Source: an uncultured Desulfuromonadales bacterium (GTDB lineage: Bacteria > Desulfobacterota > Desulfuromonadia > Desulfuromonadales > Geopsychrobacteraceae). From it: a stretch of 5,209 nt of DNA. The number at the start of each line of letters is the position of its first letter. Within the stretch, counting starts at the first letter, position 1. A program made the position numbers and the translations under genes. Shown one piece after another: positions 1 through 5,209 of the stretch. The stretch lies in contig CAMYNC010000251.1 of NCBI GenBank assembly GCA_947259685.1, positions 1 to 5,209 on the forward strand. Direction: 5' to 3'. The notes beneath the pieces were generated by a model. The model was not told the DNA's origin, ran no database searches, and saw only the letters and a list, made by a program, of their open reading frames with translations.

Positions 1-1
1 G

Positions 2-244
2 TTGTTTTTATATTTGGTGGTGAAGATCTCCCGTCGAGCGAAGTCAAAGTGCGAACCGCATAGGAATGTTACTTTTGTGTGTTCAGCCATAGATGGATTC
101 AGTATTCCTGACCAAAGCTTGGACGACATCTTGGGGCTCAATATTTTGCACTTGCTGGAGAACAAGGTAGAAATAATTGCCAAGGTTCACAAGATCTTGA
201 AGCCGGGCGGTGTCTTTATCACCACCAAAGCGGCCCCAGCGTGA
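2..244 (+). pseudogene. Class I SAM-dependent methyltransferase remnant, truncated
   Basis: The 80-residue frame enters from the left edge and ends at TGA 242-244. Residues about 23-75 look like the middle of a class I methyltransferase. They contain NVTFVCSAIDGF and IPDQSLDDILGLNILHLL (the acidic strand 4 region), then an amphipathic helix, then LKPGGVFITT, the classic post-motif III segment. Such enzymes transfer a methyl group from S-adenosylmethionine; the substrate cannot be told here. The glycine-rich SAM-binding motif I is not in the window. The first 20 or so residues do not resemble a normal run-in from it. After FITT the protein stops within six residues, whereas family members usually continue for roughly 50-70 residues with further strands. 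No continuation is apparent in the other two frames. I infer a gene fragment broken at its 3' end and perhaps at both ends. The TTG at position 2 is only the frame's first possible start. It converges on the Fic gene with a 28-bp gap. Confidence 0.55.
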
Positions 245-272
245 ATTTGCAGCATTCTTGCCCTCAATCCTT

Positions 273-1583
273 TCACTTCGCAAACCCGATCCGAACCGCA
301 GCTTCCATGCCGGTCAGTTCGTCGTCGCTCAAAAATGCAAAGTGTGACTCACGTTTATTGGCAGAAAGACGACCGTTATTCTGTAAGCAGAGCTGGATGA
401 AAAGATCGATCAACCGGTCGGGCATGTCAACGACCTCCTGAATCAACTGTTTGGCCTTATCATAACTGGAGAGAAAGTCGAGCTCCTCCACCAGTTCCTG
501 TTCAATAGTCAGCCCCACAAAAGCATACAAGGCTTCCGCCTGAGCCGTCATGTCGATGGTGTTGTACAAGTAGCTGGTCTCTCCCGTTACGGCCATCCGA
601 CCAAGATCGTCCAGATCGTATTCGATCAGTTGCATCAGGGGACTCGAAAACGCCTCCAGGGATTGATCGTAGAGCGCCGGATTTTTCAGCATGGCCGCAG
701 AAACAGGAAACATGAGACCCTTAGGGATCGCTCCTCGCAGGGAGAGGATATTGTGGATGAGAAAGCGGTGGATACGGCCGTTGCCATCCTCAAAAGGATG
801 CAGAAAAACAAACCCCCAGGAGATGGCGGCGGCATGGATTACAGGCGGGACTCCACCCTCCTTCATGGCCTGGTGTGAAGCGAGCAAGCCAACCATGAGC
901 TCAGAGAGATTCTCAGGCTTGGGGCAGACGTAATGGACGAGTTGCTTCTGGTAGGAAATTGTCTGCCCGACATAATTCTGGCTACTCCGGTAATCTGCAT
1001 CGCGAAAACGGGGGTCGACGATGCGATTCTGCACATCAATCAACAGAGATTTTTCACAAAAATCCCGGTGCTCCGCCATCTCCAGCAGGCCGATGAATTT
1101 CTCAGCTCGGGAGGCACTCGGTTTGATCTGCTCAATCTCGAAGGAGGATTTGGTCTCCTTGCTGTAGAGATAGCTCAGGGCACGCCTGAGCAGTTCCGGC
1201 GAGTAGCCGGAAACAACCTGCTCGCACCGCGTATGTAGATCGATCCCTTCCATGGTGGCCAGCTTTTCGGTGCGCCGGATGATGGGACAAAATGATCGCC
1301 CGCCAAGCAGGTTGTCGATGACCCGCTGGCGCTTCACGCGCCGACCGGGCACCGTCGTGTAGTAGCGATCCGGCTCCAGCAGATCGATGTAATTCCCCTT
1401 GGTCAGATCCGGCAGTGGCAAGTCTTTTCCGGTCAGGAATTCAAATAGAAACCAGATCCTGCGAGCGTATTTTCCAGTCGGCTTCGAGGATATCCAGTCA
1501 GTGAGTTCTTCTGCCGTGATCGATTTGAAAAGTATCGATAGAATCCCCAGGTTCACCCCGTCGTACTTCAAGGCGAATTCCAA
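273..1583 (-). CDS. Fic family protein (probable AMP-transferase)
   Basis: Fic-domain enzymes usually transfer AMP from ATP to a hydroxyl side chain of a target protein. They act as toxins, effectors or regulators; this one's target is unknown. The catalytic motif HPFEDGNGRIHR is at residues 262-273 (bases 765-800) and matches HPFxxGNGRxxR, with catalytic His262 and the phosphate-binding Gly-Asn-Gly-Arg loop intact. Residues 195-225 (YRSSQNYVGQT onward) fit the target-docking flap region. An N-terminal inhibitory helix is suggested by SSFEIEQ at 146-152. It fits [S/T]xxxE, but with Gln where Gly/Asn is usual, so self-inhibition may differ. The C-terminal 90 residues look like a helical or winged-helix tail. 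No antitoxin gene adjoins it. The start given is TTG at 1583, preceded by AGGAG five bases upstream. However, family-like coding sequence continues upstream to 1682, so this may be an N-terminally shortened product. The family call is sure; the start is not. Confidence 0.9.
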   Translation of the reverse strand: MEFALKYDGVNLGILSILFKSITAEELTDWISSKPTGKYARRIWFLFEFLTGKDLPLPDLTKGNYIDLLEPDRYYTTVPGRRVKRQRVIDNLLGGRSFCPIIRRTEKLATMEGIDLHTRCEQVVSGYSPELLRRALSYLYSKETKSSFEIEQIKPSASRAEKFIGLLEMAEHRDFCEKSLLIDVQNRIVDPRFRDADYRSSQNYVGQTISYQKQLVHYVCPKPENLSELMVGLLASHQAMKEGGVPPVIHAAAISWGFVFLHPFEDGNGRIHRFLIHNILSLRGAIPKGLMFPVSAAMLKNPALYDQSLEAFSSPLMQLIEYDLDDLGRMAVTGETSYLYNTIDMTAQAEALYAFVGLTIEQELVEELDFLSSYDKAKQLIQEVVDMPDRLIDLFIQLCLQNNGRLSANKRESHFAFLSDDELTGMEAAVRIGFAK

Positions 1584-1682
1584 ATGGTCTCCTGCCCCCT
1601 CTCCCGGCCAATATGGCAGCGGATAGACGGATTCAACGCGACCCTCCTGAATCGTTGAGCGCAGCGATCCGGTCTGGCTGAC
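1584..1682 (-). other. In-frame N-terminal coding extension of the Fic gene without a start codon
   Basis: The Fic frame stays open for 33 more codons upstream of the TTG, to a TAA at 1683-1685. It reads through SLRSTIQEGRVESVYPLP and then YWPGEGAGDH. This looks like genuine protein and, as I recall, resembles the N-terminus of related Fic proteins. It contains no ATG, GTG or TTG; CTG and ATT codons are the only near-starts. An AGGAGG at about 1644-1649 is well placed for a TTG at 1636, but that TTG is out of frame. I infer either a lost 5' end through truncation, indel or point mutation, or a non-canonical start. Confidence 0.55.
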
Positions 1683-1708
1683 TTAGTTACCTGATAGCTA
1701 ATTTTGAA

Positions 1709-1737
1709 ATTATAGTTATTATCTTGGAGTTTTTCAA
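1709..1737 (-). promoter_or_regulatory. Sigma70-type promoter for the Fic gene
   Basis: On the minus strand, TTGAAA (1732-1737) is followed after exactly 17 bases by a perfect TATAAT (1709-1714). The predicted transcript would start near 1702, only about 20 bases before the first codon of the open Fic frame. This is the strongest promoter match I found in the window. It supports transcription of the Fic gene even though its start codon is unclear. Confidence 0.7.
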
Positions 1738-1928
1738 TAAAATGATTAAAAAAGGGAGATTGTCAGTGCAATCCGCTCGGACCTCAAAAAACGTTTCTGA
1801 TCGCGGGAAAATAGTTAGAAATAAAGACTTTTAAAAATATTTTATTACGGGCACTGGAGGGCAGACTGAACAAATAGCAGAGAAAAAGAAGCTTGCTCCC
1901 AGGGGCTTTAAGTCCTTCCCCATGTAAT
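1738..1928. other. AT-rich intergenic stretch, no gene seen
   Basis: I see no coding frame, RNA gene or terminator here. The left two thirds are strongly AT-rich, with runs such as TTTTAAAAATATTTT near 1828-1844, unlike the GC-richer flanks. A short inverted repeat, GATTG/CAATC, lies around 1758-1773 and is too weak to interpret. Base composition suggests either a regulatory upstream region for the Fic gene or acquired DNA. Confidence 0.5.
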
Positions 1929-2128
1929 GAGCGCAGCCGGACCCAGGGGATTTTCAGCTAGCAGCTCAGGGACGACTGTCCGAGCGAAGCGAGTTTTGGT
2001 CTCCTTGCTAGCTGGAAATCTCTGGAGTGAGGGAACCCCGCAAGGGGCAAACGGTGGGGCAGCCTTCTTTTGATGACTTTGCTTGGCCGAGCAAGAAAAG
2101 TCATTCGCCGGGCGGGGCGAATCCCGCC
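1929..2128 (+). repeat. Structured interspersed repeat, copy A (200 bp)
   Basis: This is one of three related elements in the window, with copies at 3066-3427 and 4862-5061, all in the same orientation. It contains four hairpins in order. An outer stem pairs 1943-1963 with 2006-2025 and encloses a small GGAC-GACT-GTCC hairpin at 1970-1981. Next come CCCC-GCAA-GGGG (2036-2047, a GNRA-type loop), then ATGACTTT/AAAGTCAT (2073-2080 with 2097-2104), then GGCGGG/CCCGCC (2111-2128). The conserved block GAGCGAAGCGAG lies in the outer loop. Bases 2062-2109 are identical to 3361-3408 in copy B. The open frames across the element differ between copies, so it is probably non-coding. It lies between the Fic and phasin-like genes. 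The class resembles intergenic repeats scattered in many proteobacterial genomes; I cannot name the family. Confidence 0.85.
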
Positions 2129-2242
2129 GATGAACACAATGGATTTAACAGCCTCAAGCGGCAAGAGGCCCACCACCCCGCAATTGAAGAAAGCTACTCT
2201 GAAGATTGAATCCTCGAGGCCAGAAAAACCTCAAATAAGAAA

Positions 2243-2317
2243 AGCCCCTTACCCACCCCATCCAAAATAAACCATGACGGTCGATTTGGCCAGGGGAAGA
2301 GAAGGGGCTGTTTTTTT
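2243..2317 (-). terminator. Bidirectional intrinsic terminator downstream of the phasin-like gene
   Basis: AGCCCCTT (2243-2250) pairs with AAGGGGCT (2302-2309), and inner pairs (CCCC/GGGG and CCAAA/TTTGG) extend it into a long imperfect stem. On the minus strand the 3' arm runs into TTTTCTTATTT, 18 bases or so past the stop codon of the phasin-like gene. On the plus strand the hairpin is followed by a run of seven T (2311-2317). It can therefore stop transcription from either side. Confidence 0.7.
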
Positions 2318-2334
2318 AAAGGGTTAAGCTCGTA

Positions 2335-2859
2335 TTACTTGCCAGCGGTTTTCTTTTTCGCTTTTGTTGCCGGAACCTCAGAAACAGCTTTTTTAGCCGT
2401 TTCAATCCCCTGGATCACGTTCTCCTGGAGATTTTCCGAGCTACTGTTGACAACCTCTTCCGAAAACTCGACGAGTTCCTTGACTTCTTTGGGAAGCTGT
2501 TCGGTGACTTTATCAACCATAGGCTTCACTTCTTTTTGGATCGCGGTAGCTTCCTTGAAAGCGCCTTTGCTGAAGTCTTCCAGAGCCTCAAGGCTCTTCT
2601 GCGGGGCCTCCTCGGCCATCCAGTCGATATCCAGGTTGGTTTCCACCAACTTTTTCAGAAGTGCCTGGCCTTTTTTGCTTTCGCTGAAGTAAAGGCTGGC
2701 GAATTTCTTGCCTTCCTCGGGACAGGAGGGCACGCTCTCAAGAAGCTTTCCAGTGAGTTCTTCGGACTGGTCGGTGAAGGTGCTCAGGGCATCAAAGCTG
2801 TTTTTGACAGCACTTTTGTAGAAGTCCAACACAGGGGCGTACACATTCAAAATTTCCAT
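2335..2859 (-). CDS. Phasin-like small helical protein
   Basis: The protein has 174 residues and is rich in Lys and Glu. It is predicted almost entirely helical, with no signal peptide or membrane segment. Residues about 7-40 (YAPVLDFYKSAVKNSFDAL, then a helix through TDQSEELTGKLLE) resemble the amphipathic helix that opens phasins, which coat polyhydroxyalkanoate granules. The C-terminus ATKAKKKTAGK is an Ala/Lys tail common in phasins. Residues 85-150 form long amphipathic helices that could be a coiled coil. The start chosen is the second ATG (2857-2859), because AAGGA lies eight bases upstream. The first ATG (2866-2868) abuts that same AAGG and has no usable ribosome site; choosing it would give 177 residues. 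It has its own promoter and terminator, so it is probably monocistronic. No polyhydroxyalkanoate synthase gene is nearby, so granule binding is inferred from composition only. It could be another stress-type helical protein. Confidence 0.7.
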   Translation of the reverse strand: MEILNVYAPVLDFYKSAVKNSFDALSTFTDQSEELTGKLLESVPSCPEEGKKFASLYFSESKKGQALLKKLVETNLDIDWMAEEAPQKSLEALEDFSKGAFKEATAIQKEVKPMVDKVTEQLPKEVKELVEFSEEVVNSSSENLQENVIQGIETAKKAVSEVPATKAKKKTAGK

Positions 2860-2897
2860 TTTTTCCATCCTTTTTCATTTGTGTTTTGAAAATTCCG

Positions 2898-2921
2898 TCA
2901 CGTGATCTCGCGACGTGATCT
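2898..2921 (-). promoter_or_regulatory. Candidate operator: tandem 9-bp repeat at the predicted transcription start
   Basis: On the minus strand AGATCACGT occurs twice (2913-2921 and 2900-2908), with starts 13 bp apart. The second copy overlaps the 8-bp palindrome TCACGTGA (2898-2905). The pair sits directly downstream of the -10 box, where a repressor would block initiation. No regulator is encoded in the window, so the protein that binds is unknown. Confidence 0.45.
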
Positions 2922-2927
2922 GAGCTA

Positions 2928-2956
2928 AAGATAGACGATGAGTTCAAGAATTTCAA
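2928..2956 (-). promoter_or_regulatory. Sigma70-type promoter for the phasin-like gene
   Basis: On the minus strand, TTGAAA (2951-2956) and TATCTT (2928-2933) are separated by 17 bases. They match the -35 consensus at 5 of 6 and the -10 at 4 of 6 positions. The predicted start near 2921 gives a leader of about 60 bases before the chosen ATG. Confidence 0.55.
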
Positions 2957-3065
2957 GAAAAAAGTATTTAAGTTTTGTTTATTTTTTGCTTAAAAGCAGT
3001 ATCATCACAGCCATTGCCGGCCCTTAGGAAAAAAACGCAAAGGAATTTAGATACTTCTCCCCTTC

Positions 3066-3188
3066 GAGTGCCGCCGAACACAGGAGATTTCCTGCTAGCA
3101 GCTCAGGAACGACTGTTCGAGCGAAGCGAGTTTTCGCCTTCTTGCTGGCTGGGAATCTCCGAAGTAGGGAACCCCGAAAGGGCCCGGT
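3066..3188 (+). repeat. Structured interspersed repeat, copy B, 5' part
   Basis: This aligns with the first 119 bases of copy A: the opening GTGCCGCCGAAC block, the outer stem arms (about 3083-3100 with 3142-3160), the inner hairpin GAAC-GACT-GTTC (3107-3118), GAGCGAAGCGAG, and CCC-CGAAA-GGG. In the inner hairpin one G-C pair of copies A and C is replaced by A-T on both sides, a compensatory change. Similarity fades after the GGTG at about 3187. Confidence 0.75.
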
Positions 3189-3334
3189 GACCCATTCGGT
3201 TAATCCGGGGAATTAATTATGAGGAATTTTGGTTTCTAGCAAGGCTGTGACGATGAAGGCTTAGCCAAAGCTTACGTCAAAGAATCACAACACAGACAGG
3301 AATCAAAAGAGCCAGAAGTAAGAGCTGTGATTTG
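3189..3334. other. About 150-bp segment interrupting repeat copy B
   Basis: This DNA has no counterpart in copies A and C. It has no convincing reading frame. Near its right end AATCACA (3283-3289) is inverted as TGTGATT (3326-3332), two bases before the repeat resumes. AAGGCT occurs twice (3241-3246 and 3256-3261). It could be a small insertion, or the join between two separate partial repeats. Confidence 0.5.
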
Positions 3335-3427
3335 CCGCATGGTTCACCTTGTGTGGGGCGGCCTTCTTTTGATGACTTTGCTTGGCCGAGCAAGAAAAGT
3401 CATTCGCCTGGCGGGACGACTCCCGCC
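3335..3427 (+). repeat. Structured interspersed repeat, copy B, 3' part
   Basis: This corresponds to bases 2038-2128 of copy A. After a diverged start (CCGCATGG against CCGCAAGG), 48 bases (3361-3408) are identical to copy A, including the ATGACTTT/AAAGTCAT hairpin. The GGCGGG/CCCGCC hairpin (3410-3427) closes the element, with a changed loop, ACGACT. Its length from the common point is 93 bases against 91 in copy A. Confidence 0.8.
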
Positions 3428-3672
3428 GAATTTGGTTTATTTTGCTCTCTTCCACGCCCCTCCGAATTCAACGCTCCTGATCCCTCCAAAAGGATTATGA
3501 GTCCGGACTTCAGCCCCCTGCCATTGCTTTATGGTGACAGGTAGCGACAGATCGGCGTCCTGCAGGAGCGCCATTTGTCAGCAAATGAAAGGAGTGGCCC
3601 AAGTAATAAAAATAATAATTTCATCTACACGTTAAGATTTTTCGCGCAAAATAAAAACATCCTAAGCTCTTT
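3428..3672. other. Intergenic region with two adjacent palindromes, no gene seen
   Basis: No gene is supported here. GGCG-TCCTGCAGGA-(G)-CGCC at 3554-3572 is a near-perfect palindrome with one bulged base. It is followed at once by the hairpin CATTTG-TCAG-CAAATG (3572-3587). Neither has a T-run on either strand, so they are not clear intrinsic terminators for the channel gene to the right. Bases 3605-3660 are AT-rich. CTAAGC is repeated at the gene's end (3662-3667 and 3673-3678). Confidence 0.55.
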
Positions 3673-4815
3673 CTAAGCAGGTCTTTCACCTGGAGAATCC
3701 GCAAGCCCGGGATTTTCAGGCGAGCCCTCTCCTTCCCAAACCTCTTCGCGCAGATAGAGGGTCCGGGTCGGAAAGGCGATCTCCAGGCCGTGTTCCTCGA
3801 CCAGATCGATAATGCTGAGCATCAGATCTTCCCGAGCCGCAAGAAAATCGGTCCACACGGTGGACTTGGTAAAGCAGTAGACCTGCAGGGCGAGGCTTGA
3901 GTCGCCGAATTCAGTCAGGTAAACGAAATTGAACCCCTGGTCGATGTCCGGATGATTGCGGATCAACTCACGGATCTTCTCAAGAATCCCGCGCATCTGC
4001 GCGGCGGAGGTCTGGTAGGAGAGCCCGAGGGTCATCTTGATGCGCCGGATGCTACGGCGCGAGTGATTAACGATCGGGTTGGACGAGAAGGTGGAATTCG
4101 GCACCGTCACCCCCGACTTGTCGAAGCGGCGGATTTGGGTTGTTCGAAACCCGACCTCCTCCACCGTCCCTTCAATGCCGGCAACCTCCACCCAGTCGCC
4201 GACATGAAACGGGCGGTCGGTAAAGACGACCAGGGAGCCGAACACATTGGCAATCGTGTCCTTGGCCGCCAGAGCCAGGGCCAGGCCGCCGACCCCGAGG
4301 CTGGCGACCAGGCTGGTCACCGAGTAACCGAGATTCTGGATCACCATGATCGCCACCACAGTGACCACGGCCACCTTGATCGTTTTTCGAAGGAGCGGGA
4401 TCAATTGGTCATCAAGCCTCGATTCGGTCCCTTTAGACAGCCGCGCCAGGGCATTGGAGACCACATCGACCAGACGCAGGCCGCACCAGCAAATGGCCGC
4501 GATCAACGCCACCTGCAACCCCTGAAACAGGTAGAGCCGCACTCCAGCCGGCTCATCGGGCAGCTGAAGCATACGTGCCGCCAACTGCCAAAGCATGACC
4601 ACGACGACCGCCCCCAGAGGGGCCGGCATCAGAGCGACCAGTTCGTCATCCCAGCGATTTTCAGTCTTTTTGGTCGTGCGGAATAGAGCCCCCTTAAACA
4701 AGGCATGAATTAACTTGCGGACCATAAAACCGATAAAAACCAGAAAGACGGCCAGGGCCAGGCGCCAGGCGGCAACCCCCCAGAGCAACTCTTGTTGAAA
4801 CATTTCACTTTGCAT
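3673..4815 (-). CDS. MscS-family mechanosensitive ion channel (YnaI/MscM-like)
   Basis: The protein has 380 residues and is an inner-membrane channel that opens under membrane tension to release solutes on osmotic downshock. About five membrane helices are visible: residues 15-33, 65-83, 96-118, 145-163, and the pore helix at about 166-197. The pore helix has the small-residue packing SLGVGGLALALAAKDTIANVFGSLVV. It leads into FTDRPFHVGDWVEV and the beta domain (EGTVEEVGFRTTQIRRFD, then VPNSTFSSNPIVNHS). The mixed alpha/beta C-terminal domain follows to about 355, with a short acidic, proline-rich tail. Five helices rather than the three of E. coli MscS (286 residues), plus the AAKD motif at 183-186, place it with the YnaI/YbdG-type channels. 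The ATG at 4813-4815 is preceded by a strong AAGGAG. No intrinsic terminator is obvious downstream. No promoter is visible between its start and repeat copy C. Confidence 0.93.
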   Translation of the reverse strand: MQSEMFQQELLWGVAAWRLALAVFLVFIGFMVRKLIHALFKGALFRTTKKTENRWDDELVALMPAPLGAVVVVMLWQLAARMLQLPDEPAGVRLYLFQGLQVALIAAICWCGLRLVDVVSNALARLSKGTESRLDDQLIPLLRKTIKVAVVTVVAIMVIQNLGYSVTSLVASLGVGGLALALAAKDTIANVFGSLVVFTDRPFHVGDWVEVAGIEGTVEEVGFRTTQIRRFDKSGVTVPNSTFSSNPIVNHSRRSIRRIKMTLGLSYQTSAAQMRGILEKIRELIRNHPDIDQGFNFVYLTEFGDSSLALQVYCFTKSTVWTDFLAAREDLMLSIIDLVEEHGLEIAFPTRTLYLREEVWEGEGSPENPGLADSPGERPA

Positions 4816-4820
4816 AGAAT

Positions 4821-4826
4821 CTCCTT
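4821..4826 (-). promoter_or_regulatory. Ribosome binding site of the channel gene
   Basis: On the minus strand, AAGGAG lies five bases before the ATG at 4815. This fixes the start over later in-frame methionines such as residue 5. Confidence 0.8.
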
Positions 4827-4861
4827 GTCCCTGAGTAACTAATGAAGCCCCTCTCCCCAGT

Positions 4862-5061
4862 GAGTGCCGCCGAACGCAGGATGTTTACAGCCAGCAGTCC
4901 AGGGACGACTGTCCGAGCGAAGCGAGTTTTCGTCTCCTTGCTGGATGAAAATCCCTGTAATGAGGGTACCCCGGAGGGGCAAACGGTGGGGCGCATCTCT
5001 TTGGTTACTTTCTCTCGGGCGATCAGAGAAAGGTAACTCGCCGGGCGGGGCGACTCCCGCC
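4862..5061 (+). repeat. Structured interspersed repeat, copy C (200 bp)
   Basis: It has the same length and order of parts as copy A. The outer stem pairs about 4877-4896 with about 4939-4957. Inside it are GGAC-GACT-GTCC (4903-4914) and GAGCGAAGCGAG. Then come CCCC-GGA-GGGG (about 4971-4981), a long hairpin pairing 5004-5015 with 5025-5037, and GGCGGG/CCCGCC (5044-5061). The long hairpin differs in sequence from copies A and B on both arms (GTTAC/GTAAC against ATGAC/GTCAT, then CTCT/AGAG), yet it still pairs. It ends 47 bases upstream of the channel gene, so any transcript starting beyond it carries its complement in the leader. Confidence 0.83.
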
Positions 5062-5073
5062 GCCCCTGCTTCT

Positions 5074-5093
5074 AAAATAGCATCGCAAGATGC
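5074..5093 (-). terminator. Weak candidate terminator for a gene entering from the right
   Basis: On the minus strand, GCATC-TTGC-GATGC (5080-5093) is followed by TATTTT (5074-5079). The stem has only five pairs and the T-run is imperfect. Its place about 35 bases past the stop of the partial frame at the edge makes a terminator plausible but not sure. Confidence 0.35.
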
Positions 5094-5127
5094 AAATCTA
5101 TGATCTTGACCCTCCCCTACTCCCACC

Positions 5128-5208
5128 TCACAACATAATCCCCAATTTCTTTTGGATCTTTCGGGACAACGGCAGTTGGGACTGGTCCCGCAGGCGCCTG
5201 TCCTCTTC
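5128..5208 (-). CDS. Possible C-terminal end of an unidentified protein, partial
   Basis: A minus-strand frame is open from the right edge to TGA at 5128-5130. It reads EEDRRLRDQSQLPLSRKIQ and then KKLGIML. Its third codon positions are mostly G or C, as expected for genes here, which favours it over a second open frame ending in TAG at 5117-5119 (ending EIGDYVVRWE). Only 26 residues are visible and I do not recognise the protein. The weak terminator-like hairpin just downstream is the only supporting context. Confidence 0.35.
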   Translation of the reverse strand, partial: EEDRRLRDQSQLPLSRKIQKKLGIML

Positions 5209-5209
5209 T

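Noticed and set aside
1929..2128. The repeats as integron attC sites, a CRISPR array or a known riboswitch
   Set aside because: There are no paired attC core sites, no short regular repeats with unique spacers, and no ligand-binding motifs of a riboswitch class that I recognise.
1958..2176. 72-codon minus-strand frame across repeat copy A, and a similar 95-codon frame at 4839-5126 over copy C
   Set aside because: Both are translations of the repeat. Apart from a short PHRLPL stretch they diverge into different frames, and they lack ribosome sites.
2130..2270. 46-codon plus-strand frame (MNTMDLTASSGKR onward) after copy A
   Set aside because: It has no ribosome site, its end runs into the terminator stem, and it shows no recognisable family; coding cannot be supported.
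2975..3190. 71-codon plus-strand frame over copy B
   Set aside because: It is made mostly of the repeat, has no ribosome site and is not preserved as a frame in the other copies.
3605..3672. Intrinsic terminator immediately after the channel gene
   Set aside because: The region is AT-rich but has only a four-pair TTTT/AAAA stem around CGCGC and no GC-rich hairpin followed by a T-run on the minus strand.
3952..4686. 244-codon plus-strand frame opposite the channel gene
   Set aside because: It is a long shadow of the GC-rich channel gene: His/Gln/Arg-rich, no plausible domain, while the opposite strand encodes a clear MscS protein.

Overview
The window reads like chromosomal DNA of a Gram-negative anaerobe. 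My best guess is a deltaproteobacterium of the Desulfuromonas/Geobacter type. The guess rests on recalled similarity of the interspersed repeats and of the small phasin-like protein, not on any search. Coding GC is moderate to high and highest in the mechanosensitive channel gene. Some intergenic DNA, notably 1683-1860, is strikingly AT-rich.

Layout from left to right. (1) At 2-244 (+) a remnant of a class I SAM-dependent methyltransferase has no SAM-binding half inside the window and stops abruptly after the post-motif region. (2) At 273-1583 (-) lies a Fic-family protein with an intact catalytic motif. Its recognisable reading frame continues to 1682 without an orthodox start codon, and a near-consensus sigma70 promoter sits just upstream. 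(3) At 1929-2128 is the first copy (A) of a 200-bp hairpin-rich repeat. (4) A long bidirectional terminator at 2243-2317 precedes a phasin-like gene at 2335-2859 (-), which has its own promoter and a tandem repeat at the predicted transcription start. (5) At 3066-3427 is copy B of the repeat, split by about 150 bp of unrelated DNA. (6) A gene-free stretch with two adjacent palindromes follows. (7) At 3673-4815 (-) is an MscS-family channel of the five-helix YnaI/MscM type. (8) At 4862-5061 is copy C, again exactly 200 bp. (9) At the right edge is the probable tail of another minus-strand gene.

The complete genes are all on the minus strand but do not look like one operon: they are separated by long spacers, each holding one repeat copy in the same orientation. 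No functional link between the Fic protein, the phasin-like protein and the channel is evident. The most notable signal is the repeat family. The copies keep the same series of hairpins while bases in the stems change in pairs, which suggests that secondary structure is what is conserved.
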